Source of the DNA: Nectonema munidae
Taxonomy: Eukaryota; Nematomorpha; Nectonematoida; Nectonematidae
DNA length: 64,000 bases
Assembly: GCA_030549495.1 (NCBI GenBank)
Contig: JAUIRK010000987.1
Span: forward strand, 861,605-925,604
Direction: 5' to 3'
Shown here: positions 22,754-33,015 of the stretch, in pieces
How positions within the stretch are numbered: position 1 is the first letter of the stretch
Layout of the letters: every line of letters starts with the position of its first letter
The notes under the pieces: model-generated
The model's database searches: none
What the model was told of the DNA's origin: nothing
The model's input: only the letters and a program-made list of their open reading frames with translations
Made by a program: the position numbers and the translations under genes

Positions 22754-25700
22754 CTAAAATTTAAACAATAAAATGAACACTTTTTTAAGGACTATTTTTG
22801 AAAGTTGTATTTTTTACCAAGTTTAGATTTGGGGGATGAATAAGTGATAGAGGTGTAGTGGAAGAGGCTTTCTTTGTTTGAAGTCTCATCTTTGATATTT
22901 TCTTTATCGGGTAGAAAAAGTGGTGTTGTACTTTCATGTTTACCTAAAAAAATGTTCAGATATTTATTAAAAAAGATACTTAAAATTTTATCTTAATTTT
23001 AATAATGCGATTTAAATAAGCATTGATTTTGGAAGGAAAATAGGAAGAAGTATATGCTAGCGCAAAAATATGTGTAACCTAGAACATAAATATAAATTAT
23101 ATAATATATAAATTATTTTTAGGTTAAAGATATAGGTTAATTATTGGAGGCATGAAATATGGATTAGATATTGCGTTAGTTATAGATAAGACATCTAAAG
23201 GGATATAATCAAATTAATAATAATAATAAATTAGCTAAGGAATAAAATTGTTATATAACTTCTTGAGGGAAACAAATTGACTTGCCTACATTCACTTCCA
23301 GAAAAGGCAAAATAGCAAGGAAATGCTTTCAGCAAATCGTTGCTTCTCAAGGATGATTTTAGGGAGAAAAGATGTCTCAAAATTAAGAAGAAGGGATCCT
23401 GTTATTTATTATTCTATTTCCTTTTTTGTTTCAATAATTTTCCCCGCTTATGAACAAATTTATATATTTTGCACCAAATTAAAGTGGCATTTCTATAACA
23501 AACTAAACAATAACTCAAAATTTCCAGAGAACAAATAGATATTGTTATTCAGGCTGGATAGTGAAGTTAGTATATAAATAAATGAAAAAATGACTTTTTA
23601 TATAACATATATATTTCTACAAGATTGATTATTATAGTCGTTGAATGAAAACTCAAAGTTACGTTTGAATTATGAGCTGCCAGAAAAAAATGACAAGGAA
23701 GAGGGGCAAAGCGTTTTAACAATCTTCTCTGGGAATAGGTTGGCACTGACAGGTATATATCCCATGTTTTGTGAAGTTTATTTTAATTATTATTTTTGAA
23801 AATTTTTAAAGAAACGGTTTTTACACCTCACGGATTTCATTCCATGGCCAGTTCGATTCCCGATGTACGCGAAATAGAATCCGTTGTTGTTTAGTTAGTT
23901 AGTTAGTTAGTTAGTATTTTATTGATACATATTATCTCCTTTTGTAAATGTTCACAATTTACCATATTTTTGCATTAAGCAATTTGCTCTATATATATTT
24001 TTTTTTCTTCTTATTACTTTTGAAAAATAAACTAACTAACTAACTAACTAACTATATCTTAACTACCGAAGAAACCATAAAGCTAAAGTTTAGAAATTTA
24101 GTACAGGATTACATATAAAGTATGCGCATGAGTAGCTTACGATTTCGCCCAATCTGAAATTTTCTAAAAGGTGAACTATATGAGTAAATAAGCTAACAAA
24201 AGGCGCACATCAGGAATCGTGTCAAAAGCACTAAATCAGTACAAGGTTCGTAATAAACTACTTTTAGTCCTCAAAAGTTAATACAAATTATCAGCGTATT
24301 CTTAATTTATTGTACATTCAGGTAACTCAGAAAGTGATTTCATCTAAAATATAGAATGAAGGAAAGTTTATTTCATTCAGGAATATTTTGTCTTTCACAT
24401 CATAAGAAAGAAAAAAATAGTGACTGTTATAAAAAGGTTTGGTTGAAACTTTGGCAAAATATCTATTTTCTCGTTCGAAATTTTGCATGAAAAATCTTTT
24501 GTGTTTGGTTGAAATTTTCCATCTTGCTTATTATATTTGCAATTTAAAGACATTTACATTTGAATAGGTATACATTTTGAAAGAATTATCATTACTTTCT
24601 TTCTTGTTGCAGCAAACCTTGAACTTTATTTTCATTCCATCTTTCCAACAGGAACCAGCTTTCAGATTATTGATTCCACTGAGTGAACCATTTGATGGGG
24701 CTTTAAAATAATTTTATTACAAGCATTGATACATACTTTAGCAAATATTTCATAATTAAGTTGAATGAATATTCCATTCCACTATAGTGGAAATGAAGGT
24801 TGTCTAACACCTGGCCCAGTTAATATTTTCATGCGTTCCTTCGCTGACTGAAATTACCAATGCCATGTGTGGCAGGATTAGCTTATAATCCAATAAGACA
24901 CACGATTATTGCTGTTACTTCATACAGAACAAATCATGCAAAATATATTATATATTTTTTTAGAAAATGTGGAAAGGCTGAATAGGTTTTGGCTGAACTA
25001 GAAAAAATATATTAGCCTATTGTTAGCAGATTTTACAATAAGAATGTCAGACCAAAAGAGTTAAAACCAAAATCTTTATTTCTTGCAAACAGATGAATAA
25101 AATAGAATGAAATTTTATAAAGAAAAATATGTAATATTAAACTTTTTATGGATAAAAATATCATTTTAATTTTAGTTTGTTTGTAAGTTAAATTAATTAA
25201 TTAATTAGCTAGAAAAACGAAATAATTAATTAACTAGAAGTTACAGAGATTAGTTAGTTATTTAAATTCATTGATTAAAGAAAATTTTATGAATTAAGAA
25301 TTATGATTTTTTCAATAATTAACAGGGCAAATTAACACTGGGGGAATGTTCGATTTCCATTCTAGGTGCACAGTCTCAAAAATCATCGTTCGAACATTAG
25401 TCTCGCAATATCAAAAAGAACTTTTGTTTAACTGTAATTGGTTGGTTTAAACAATGTTACTTTTACCTTTCAAAAATATATGGAAATGTATAGGTAAAAA
25501 TGGAGAGGTTGTTGAATGTGAATCATAATAAATAAGAAATCGGTCTCACTGCTTTACTGCTTATTGCTATCAATGTCAAGTCAATACTGCTATATATTAC
25601 TTCTAAGATATCTTCCTACAGCTTTCACGGTAAAGAAATTTTGTGTATGTCATTGAGGAGAGATAATTTCCACGTGTTTTATCAAACTATGACCACTTTT

Positions 25701-28700
25701 ACAAACTGGCTCACAGTGTGCGTAAGAAGGAAAAATTTCTCATGGAAGTAAAAAAATTACACAGCGCAAAAAAGCTACTCGTATACGAGAAATACAGGAA
25801 GGGCCTCTTGACCAACACTTTCTCATATACTTTTAAACAAAGCAAAATGAGGAATTCTACATTGTCCACAAACTCTACTATTAATTGCCCCAACGTTCAG
25901 CAAGTAGAGACGAGGGCTTAATTACATGGAACATCAACATACGAGACGTAAGCTCTCTTTCGCCTTGGCCCACGTATTCTTGAGATTGTGAGAAATATAT
26001 TTGTTACATTGTATTGCTCTTCTAATTACAAAGCGTCTTCATCATCGTATATTTTCAATTCGCTACTATGTATATACCTCTGAGTTTACAATGGTATCCG
26101 CCATGATAATAATCAATAGTGTATACATTAAATTGGTCTAGCTCAAATTTAACTTTTAGCTGAAATGTGAAGTTAATCACACCATGTCTATCTGCAACTC
26201 TTCAAGTTTTGTCAAAGAAGAAGGAGAGCCTGAGAGTATACCCAAGATAAATCTCAAAATCCCAATGAATTAAATTGGTGCTGTGATGAAGTGTTTTCCT
26301 TGAGCAGGCAGCATTTTAAAGCGCTTGTTGAGAAATCTAAATAAGCGCAGTAGTGATTTTGAAATGATTTCTTCGAATCCAATACTAACGAGAATGAAAA
26401 TCACATTCTGTACAACTCTACTCACCCTCTATTATAGCTTCTTGATTACCCATTTTTTCCGAAAGACTTTTTAGAAATTCTAAGATATATTTTAAATCGC
26501 AAGTATAGCTACCATCTTTCCTTTATATTACATAAGAAATTTTAAGTAGTAAATATTTGTGCAAAATGATAAGGGCAATATAAAATTTTAATATTCTCAA
26601 AATGTGATGTAACATAGAAATTTGAAAGTCTAGTGTCGTCGAGCATCTGATTTCCAATATACCCCATACAATATTAAAAGAAAAAAGTAAAAAAAAGTGC
26701 GATTTAATGTGAAAATGTTTTAAAACATGTTAATCAAAGAATATTCTATATTTCCATTATGTAGTGCTTCCGATTATGATGAGTGTAAAATTTCTCTATA
26801 TTGAATGCCATATATCACTGAGAAAAAAGTAGTTAGATGAAGTAAATCGCTAAGATACGTTAGTAAATTGAATTAGTTTGGGAGTTGCACTGATGCAATT
26901 AGTGAAAAATAGACATTCAATTTGAAACTTTCACCATTTTACTCTTTGTTTTTTAATAAACTTTTATACCTCTGCTAACATAATATGGTTTTTATTTAAA
27001 AAAAACTTTTTAGCTTGTAAAATGGGTAAAAAAAGGATTTCATGATAAATATAGGGAATTTTAGGTTGAATAGAGGAATCCCAAAATTATAAAATGGGTT
27101 GAGTGCATAAGAAATTAGATTGGAAGAAGTAGCTTAGCAAGGGATGAAGTTAGGTATTTTATATTGCTTGTGGTTAATAATCCGTTTTGTAGTTATTTTA
27201 CATGGAATGCTACTGTCTACTCTTTGATTACAACAATATACGAGATATCTGATCAATTCCTCTATTTTATTTGGCTCTTCGAGTAATTTAGACTTTCTTT
27301 CTGTCATATCTTTTTTAATTACGTCACTCCATTTTATTTTTATCTATAATAATAATTTGTTCTTCATAATTTTTTTAATGAACTCTTCTTTTGATCTCTT
27401 ATTTACACGGCCAAATCATCGCTTTTCAAAAACCATAGTTATGTCATTTACCTGACAAAGGCTATATGATAACATGGACATAAAAAAATTGTCTGTCGTT
27501 CTTATATCCCCCTAAAAATTTGTGTCTTTCTACGTTCAAATTTCTGGCTGCTTCCCAAGACTAAAAGACAAGGAATAGTGAAACTTAGATCTTGGAAAAA
27601 TTTGAAATGGTTGATAAACCGTATATATTACTCGAGTCTTGGAAATTATTATCCAATCGAGAAACTTTTCATGACTTAAACCTCGTGATTCATGTGAATG
27701 TCTATATTTGTGTAAGGAGGTGAAGATTTTCAAAGATTTTTGAATCATGAATTCGGAAATGGAAGTGAATTTAATGAACTTTATATTTGTAATTTTATCA
27801 AACTTTTTAATTCGCTACAAAATACAGGAGCACTCAAAAGTCGTAATACATGGAAAAAAATGTACTTACTTTTTTATAATGAATAAATTATAAGATCAGT
27901 GTATTCGTGCATCACCCTCCATATGTGCTTACGATATTATATTTTCAAAGAAGCAAGAAATGTAATTTTTGGTCATATTTCAAGTTTCTAACCCATTGAC
28001 GTTAAGATTAGGCAGGCAATGCTGATGTGGAGTAGAAAATTTTTTATTGAAAAGCATTAATGAACACAGACCATTTTCTTTTCGTTTATAAATTCACTGA
28101 AAAATTAAATAGTAATATTACTAGTTGAATCGTAAGTAAGTAATAACGATATTTTTTGCGAGATATAAAGTTACCATTACTTTTTGAAAAGGTATGAGCA
28201 TTAGTAATAAGACTATTTGATAAGTAAATGAGATATTTTTTAAAATTAAAGTGTATAGGAGGTGTTAATACGCTGACATTATTTCCTATATTTTGATCAT
28301 TTTATAAGGAAACTAAAATTGAAGAAAAAAAATATTTCAAAAAAAGTTCAAGAAAGCTGAAAAGATGATATCAAGAAAAGTTGACTTTTTTTAATGTTTT
28401 TCATATTTTTTACCATTGATTCAAATATTTTATCTGAAATTTCTCAATCAAAATATACATTTTATCCCAATTTTCTTCTTAATTTGATTTCATAATCAAT
28501 TTTTTTTAGAATTTCACTCTTCAATGATTAGTAAACTTATCTAATAGTCAAATTAATCTATTAGTAAAATAACTGTCTCAATAGTATTTATAATTACTTT
28601 TATCATGGTAAAAATGTACTATTACATCAGCATAAGTGGACATGGTTGTGATTCTCCCTCTTATGAGTTTGAGTTTTTAACTTTTGAATCACTCTCTATT

Positions 28701-31700
28701 TTTCCTTCGTATACTTTCTACACTTTATTATGGGCAGAAATAAAAATGTAATAATTTGTATCATGAGTATTATGTGACCTCAAAAAATACTTTAAAATTA
28801 TGTCTATAAATGTCGCATGATACATTGTACATATGGTATATTTAGGAAAGATCTTTACCACTCCGAATACATAATCAAGATTTTGAATAAAAAATTAACT
28901 AAATTCTAGGAAATAGGTTTGAAAAAACTAAACAATATTTGATTTATATTAATGAATTATGGGCAATTTATTAAAATAAAAATTCAAGCCAACTGATTAA
29001 GAATACGTAACTTAATTGTTTTAAGATGTTTCACTATATCAGCCACATTTCTTCACTAATTTTTTACAAGCTTAGAGATAACTCAGTATACATTTGAAAT
29101 TAATATGGCAGATATATATGAGATTATAACAATAACTTAAAAAATGAACACCAATCATCTGATATTTAAATTTTAAAGTTTTATAAAAAAAAATAAAATA
29201 AAATAAATATTGGAACAATTTGTTAAAACTTATTTTCTCTTGAATTGAAAAACAAGCAAAGTTTTATCGAAAAGTTGATTTACCCTTTCAGACCAAATAG
29301 AAATTGTAAATGTTTTAAGTTATACAAAATTGATTGAAAAAGATTAGGAGACGATTAGATTTATAAAGCCTATCTTTCTCAATTAACGGCTTAAAAGTCT
29401 TCACTAAAGGTATTGATTTTAAGAAGCCGTGTGTAAAATCGATACAACCCATATACAAGAAGATTAGAAAATAATGTGTAATGATGGAAGTACATATGAA
29501 AAAGTAGTCGCTTCCACTTTTAAATTCCAGACCCCAGGGAGTGGGTGAGATGGGTCTGAAAGAGATTGTGAACTTTTGTAGTTTGAATGGTGTTGTACAA
29601 TTCAGGAGTAGGCGTGATTTGAAGGGCAAATTCGAGGAAAACACTTCACATCTCTCATACTCTTCTTTTGTAACCTAAAACAGACAGAGATCAATGAGAA
29701 ACTTTCTTTACTTAAAAAGAAATCTATAAATTTTAATACCAAAACCAACAAACTCAATCAGCGTTCACTAGCTAGCGTTGACTGGAAAAGAGAGTTAAGA
29801 AAAATTGATTAGAAAAAAGTTCTAATAGAAATAATGATAATAATTCCTTATTATGCAATGTTTTAATTAAGTAGAAATTGGTACTTTTCACCACATGTTG
29901 AGTATTTACATATAACATCGTGATGTTGCAACCTTCTCCACCTTTCCTTTCAGAACCTTTTCCCTAACTCACCTCAACGTGACAATTAATACCTTTGCGT
30001 AATTGTTACCTACCCAAACAATTAAATATTTTTTAAAATAAGAATCTGGAAATAGAAGGAAATAAAAATTGTTTTATAATAATTTTTTTTACCCAAATTT
30101 TTGAACATCAATAAAAATGATGTAATGATTGATCTTTGTTTGTGATTTACTCTTAAAATATATGAACTTTTAATTATGAGAAGCTCTATCCTTGTTTTTG
30201 GAAGGAAGATAAAAACGAAAATCTTCTTAAAATTTAGTGCACGTTGACTTTATTGTCAATAAAACAGAATATAATAGATCAAGTTTTTCTGTGTGTTTCC
30301 CTGTTGCTCCACAAATTTGAGATCTATGTAATATACTGTTTAATGCGATTAAAATCCCTTGTTTAATCAAAAAGCATTTTAACCCATTAAGTCCTAATGT
30401 TCCCATTTGGGAAAATAAGTAATTTCATCTTCGTCTGCTTTTTTCAATGACTGAATATAAATCGTCTGCGTTTTTTTATATATCGTCTGATTTCTATGGT
30501 ACTTAATGGGTTAAAAAAGTTAGTTCAGTGGTGCACAAAATTAATACACTTGTGATCTTGAAATTTGTGAAGATTTGAAGTTAAAGAGTAAATTTAAAAC
30601 CACACACCGAAATAAAGCTTATTTGAAAAGTTGGAGTTTTTTTTACCTCATCGACACTCTTTAACTAAAGGGTCATGATAGACAAAAATGTCTTTCAAGT
30701 TGGTGATAATAATTTTGCCGTCAACTTTTAGGAATAATTAATTGAGATATAACTCATAATATTTAAATTAGCTTAATTATTTCAGGCAAAAAATATTGCT
30801 CTTTTTATCTTTCGTGCATTCAAAGGTGAAAAGACAAGGAAAAATTTTAACATAAAACTTATTTATATACGGATCATGGCGAAATATGAAGTCTGGATTA
30901 ACGAGCATTGATGTAGATATATAGTGAAATGTAATACGAATATGTCACATATAGTTATGATGATTGTTGTTAAAAGCTCCCTCCCTCTCTATAATTTTTA
31001 AAGCCCCCCCCCCCCCCCCCCTAAAGTAATCGCTAAAGTAATTTTCTAAATACTGCAGAGTATATATTTAATAAAAGAATGTAGACTATAGTGATAAGTC
31101 AGATAAGGAGTGAGTAAGGTTGCTTAGATCCTGGGTTACGATAACTCAAGGTCTTGGGTTCGCTCCCCCATCAAGTCTACTTTCCTCATAGTTCGATTCT
31201 CAATGAAAACTCTCCACGGTACACTTACCCCTTATAGTAATAAGTATATATAACATAGCCGGTTTTTTTCATCAATGATAAACATTTTATATGAATATAT
31301 ATCTAGCAAAACTTCAAGCTATGATATTCTTTATTGTATTTGAATTTAAATTATTCATTGTAAAGGAAGCAATACAGCAAAATATTGCAGAGTAATTCTG
31401 AAGAAGAATGAACTTACCAGACACACAAAGTTCCTGCGGCTTCTCCAGCACAAAGCAATCGTATGCACAATAACAGTCAATTTTAAGAAACTCTTCACAA
31501 TTAATTTTATAAATTTTTTAGAATATAATTAAATTTTATAGTTTTTCACATCTAAATTTTACTTTTTTTATAATTCAAAAAACTTTGAAAAGTCGTCAAT
31601 TCCTCTGCCCCCTGAAAATTGTTTGTCTTCCCCTAAAATCGCCCTACCCCCATTTATCTGAGTCAAATTCTTGATACGGCCCTTCCTATCGTGCCTCTTC

Positions 31701-33015
31701 TCACGAACTAATAGAAAGCGTATGCCAGAATCGAACCACAAACCTTGTTTATACATTTGATTCCGCTTCACAGGTGTGGCATGAGACAATATTGGGTGTA
31801 CACCAATGTAACCTGAATAATATCTTTTCGATTTCGTCATATTGTACTGAGCTAAGTAACATAGTTTAAAATCTTTTGGTTTAATGAGCTCTAATGATTC
31901 GTCATTTGTTTTACCTTCTGATTTTGAAAAAAAGTCTTAATCCCTGAAATGGATAAATTTATGAAAACATGAAAACAAATTTCAATATGTTTATGAATTT
32001 TTGTGAAATAAAATAAGCCAACTTCTAGCTGTTCTTTTCATTTTTTCTAAATCATAAATGATAAAAGATCGTAAAAGATAATATATAGAAGAACTTGAGT
32101 TTCACTTTCAATTACTGAATGAATTTATGTACAAAGATAATATTCTCTCTATTTTTTATACAAACAAAGAATACGACTATATTTTTGTAATCCTCATACG
32201 TTTACTTAAAACTTTGATTTTGGTGTGTCTCTGAATTTTGACAAGATTTTTAATAACAAAATATTGCCGTCTTGTGATCTAACTAGAAAATGTTACTCAC
32301 GCCCACGTGTTTGGAATTAAAAAGACACATATATTAAAAACATGGTTTATTTTTCTATTCAAAAATTTTCAGATTAAGAAATAAGAAGTTTGTTAAGATC
32401 TTTCAAATTTGTAATACAACCTAAACCTACATCTTTAAGTAAGATTATGACCGAACTTTAAGTAGGATTATGAATTTTTATTTCTAAAAGGATGAATTTT
32501 TGAATAAATACCCAATCGACAAATATCAAGATCACTTTATCTTAAATAGATGGCGTTAATAGTATTTCCAAAATATTTTATCTTATATATTGTTATCTAA
32601 ATGTTTTGTTGCTATCTTTTGTATATACTGCCAAAGTTTTTATTACTTTGTTGTTTCTTCTAATCGAAACTTGATAAACAAGTTATATATTAATATTTTG
32701 AAATTTCAGTGACAACGGTATATTTTTCCAATTATTATTGGAAAAATGGTCTGAAAACCAGATGAGAAAGTAGTATAGTTATTTGGTATTGTAATGAAAG
32801 ATTATAAAGGTTTTTGAGCTATAGAAAAAAATATATATTTCATCTTATTTTGGAATAAACATCATGCCATGAAGTCGAATGAAATACTTACCATGTAGAT
32901 AGTGTTGTATTCGATTTTGCTCGTGTGTTCATACATATCGTAGACAGGACAAACAATGTCAACATAGTCTCCCATATTCACGTCAATGATATGATCTGTA
33001 TTTTCTCGTGAAAAT
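22548..33015 (-). CDS. Ephrin, GPI-anchored type (ephrin B), 5' exon not found
   Basis: A paralogue of ephrin A on the opposite strand. Exons, in transcript order, are 33015-32892, 29674-29494, 26515-26426, 22943-22818 and 22753-22548, with phases 2 (in), 0, 1, 1, 1 exactly as in ephrin A. It contains FSRENTDHIIDVNMGD, DIVCPVY, VTKEEYERCEVF, LLLNCTTPFKLQKFTISF and the receptor loop PTPWGLEFKSG, so three of the four family cysteines are clear. The fourth is proposed in the 90-bp exon 26515-26426 (GSYTCDLKYILEFLKSL), which is shorter than in ephrin A and lacks the STSTG...GG stretch. A Ser/Thr-rich linker follows, then the hydrophobic tail IILSHFFIILLTAQIL before the stop, typical of a GPI signal. 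The signal-peptide exon should lie to the right of 33015; I did not find it. Confidence 0.87.
22818..22943 (-). CDS. Ephrin B linker exon
   Basis: 126 bp, acceptor TTTTTTTAG, donor CTTG|GTAAAA, phase 1 in and out. Encodes KHESTTPLFLPDKENIKDET and more polar sequence with no domain. It is separated from the last exon by a 64-bp intron. Position and phases equal ephrin A exon 5. Confidence 0.7.
22944..26425 (-). other. Ephrin B intron, about 3.5 kb
   Basis: Contains the inverted (TTAG)n/(CTAA)n structure at 23891-24054 and otherwise no recognised element. A plus-strand reading near 24775 (GNEGCLTPGP) was considered as an exon and rejected. Confidence 0.5.
23891..24054. repeat. Segment bounded by inverted tetranucleotide tails
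   Basis: (TTAG)6 at 23891-23914 followed by TATTTTATTGATAC, and about 115 bp later AAAAATAAACTAACTAAC... ending at 24054. Each side reads outward as a polyadenylation-like AATAAA followed by a CTAA tail, as LINE 3' ends often do. Two outward-facing 3' ends or an inverted duplication would both explain it. Confidence 0.6.
26426..26515 (-). CDS. Ephrin B exon with putative fourth cysteine
   Basis: 90 bp, phase 1 in and out, with a strong donor GAGG|GTGAGT. The reading Y-GSYTCDLKYILEFLKSLS then EKMGNQEAIIE is open and joins exactly to both neighbours. The acceptor (AAGGAAAG) lacks a pyrimidine tract, so this exon is the weakest part of the model. Confidence 0.5.
26516..29493 (-). other. Ephrin B intron, 3.0 kb
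   Basis: No exon with ephrin similarity found here. A minus-strand reading around 27240-27540 has long codon runs but many stops and no motif I can name. Confidence 0.5.
29494..29674 (-). CDS. Ephrin B exon: receptor-contact region
   Basis: Acceptor TCTGTTTTAG. Encodes VTKEEYERCEVFSSN, RLLLNCTTPFKLQKFTISF and RPISPTPWGLEFKSGSDYFF. It keeps the Trp of the G-H loop (WGLEF) that ephrin A lacks. The donor CATAT|GTACTT mirrors the position in ephrin A. Confidence 0.92.
30383..30510. mobile_element. TTAA-type MITE, intact ends
   Basis: 128 bp flanked by TTAA on both sides (30379-30382, 30511-30514). It starts CCCATTAAGTCCTAATG and ends GGTACTTAATGGG. The internal TTCATCTTCGTCTGC and two further CGTCTG words are shared with the copies at 44.3 and 54.8 kb. 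These are piggyBac-style ends without coding capacity. Confidence 0.8.
31004..31021 (+). repeat. C homopolymer (18 bp)
   Basis: Eighteen C in a row, about 90 bp before the second SINE copy; unusual for the local composition and prone to length error. Confidence 0.9.
31111..31245 (+). mobile_element. tRNA-derived SINE, copy 2
   Basis: Shares GTGAGTAAGGTTG, GATAACTCAAGGTCTTG, a B box GGTTCGCTCCC, then CTACTTTCCTCATAGTTCGA with the copy at 11501. Divergence is moderate and the 3' parts differ. Confidence 0.65.
32892..33015 (-). CDS. Ephrin B exon: first cysteine region
   Basis: Acceptor TTTTTTTAG, donor CATG|GTAAGT, 124 bp. Encodes FSRENTDHIIDVNMGDYVDI then VCPVYDMYEHTSK and ends IYM, aligning residue for residue with ephrin A exon 2 and carrying the same phases. 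Confidence 0.92.

Larger units (their letters stand above)
29675..32891 (-). other. Ephrin B intron, 3.2 kb
   Basis: Contains a TTAA-type MITE (30383-30510), a C18 run and a SINE. The minus-strand frame 31568-31840 overlaps tRNA-like sequence and is not considered a gene. Confidence 0.55.

Noticed and set aside
23830-23880. Possible tRNA gene (GTTCGATTCCC)
   Set aside because: Only the B-box-like word is present; no acceptor stem or D-arm pairing can be drawn.
24760-24860. Plus-strand reading GNEGCLTPGP as an ephrin exon
   Set aside because: No acceptor in the needed phase, a stop in the compatible frame, and the ephrin gene on that strand already ends at 15490.
27840-27960. Minus-strand GG*C reading before a GTAAGT donor as ephrin B exon 4
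   Set aside because: It contains stop codons in every compatible frame and no further ephrin motif.
31568-31840. 90-codon minus-strand frame as a gene
   Set aside because: It includes a tRNA-like B box (GGTTCGATTCT) and no domain; it is more likely repeat-derived.
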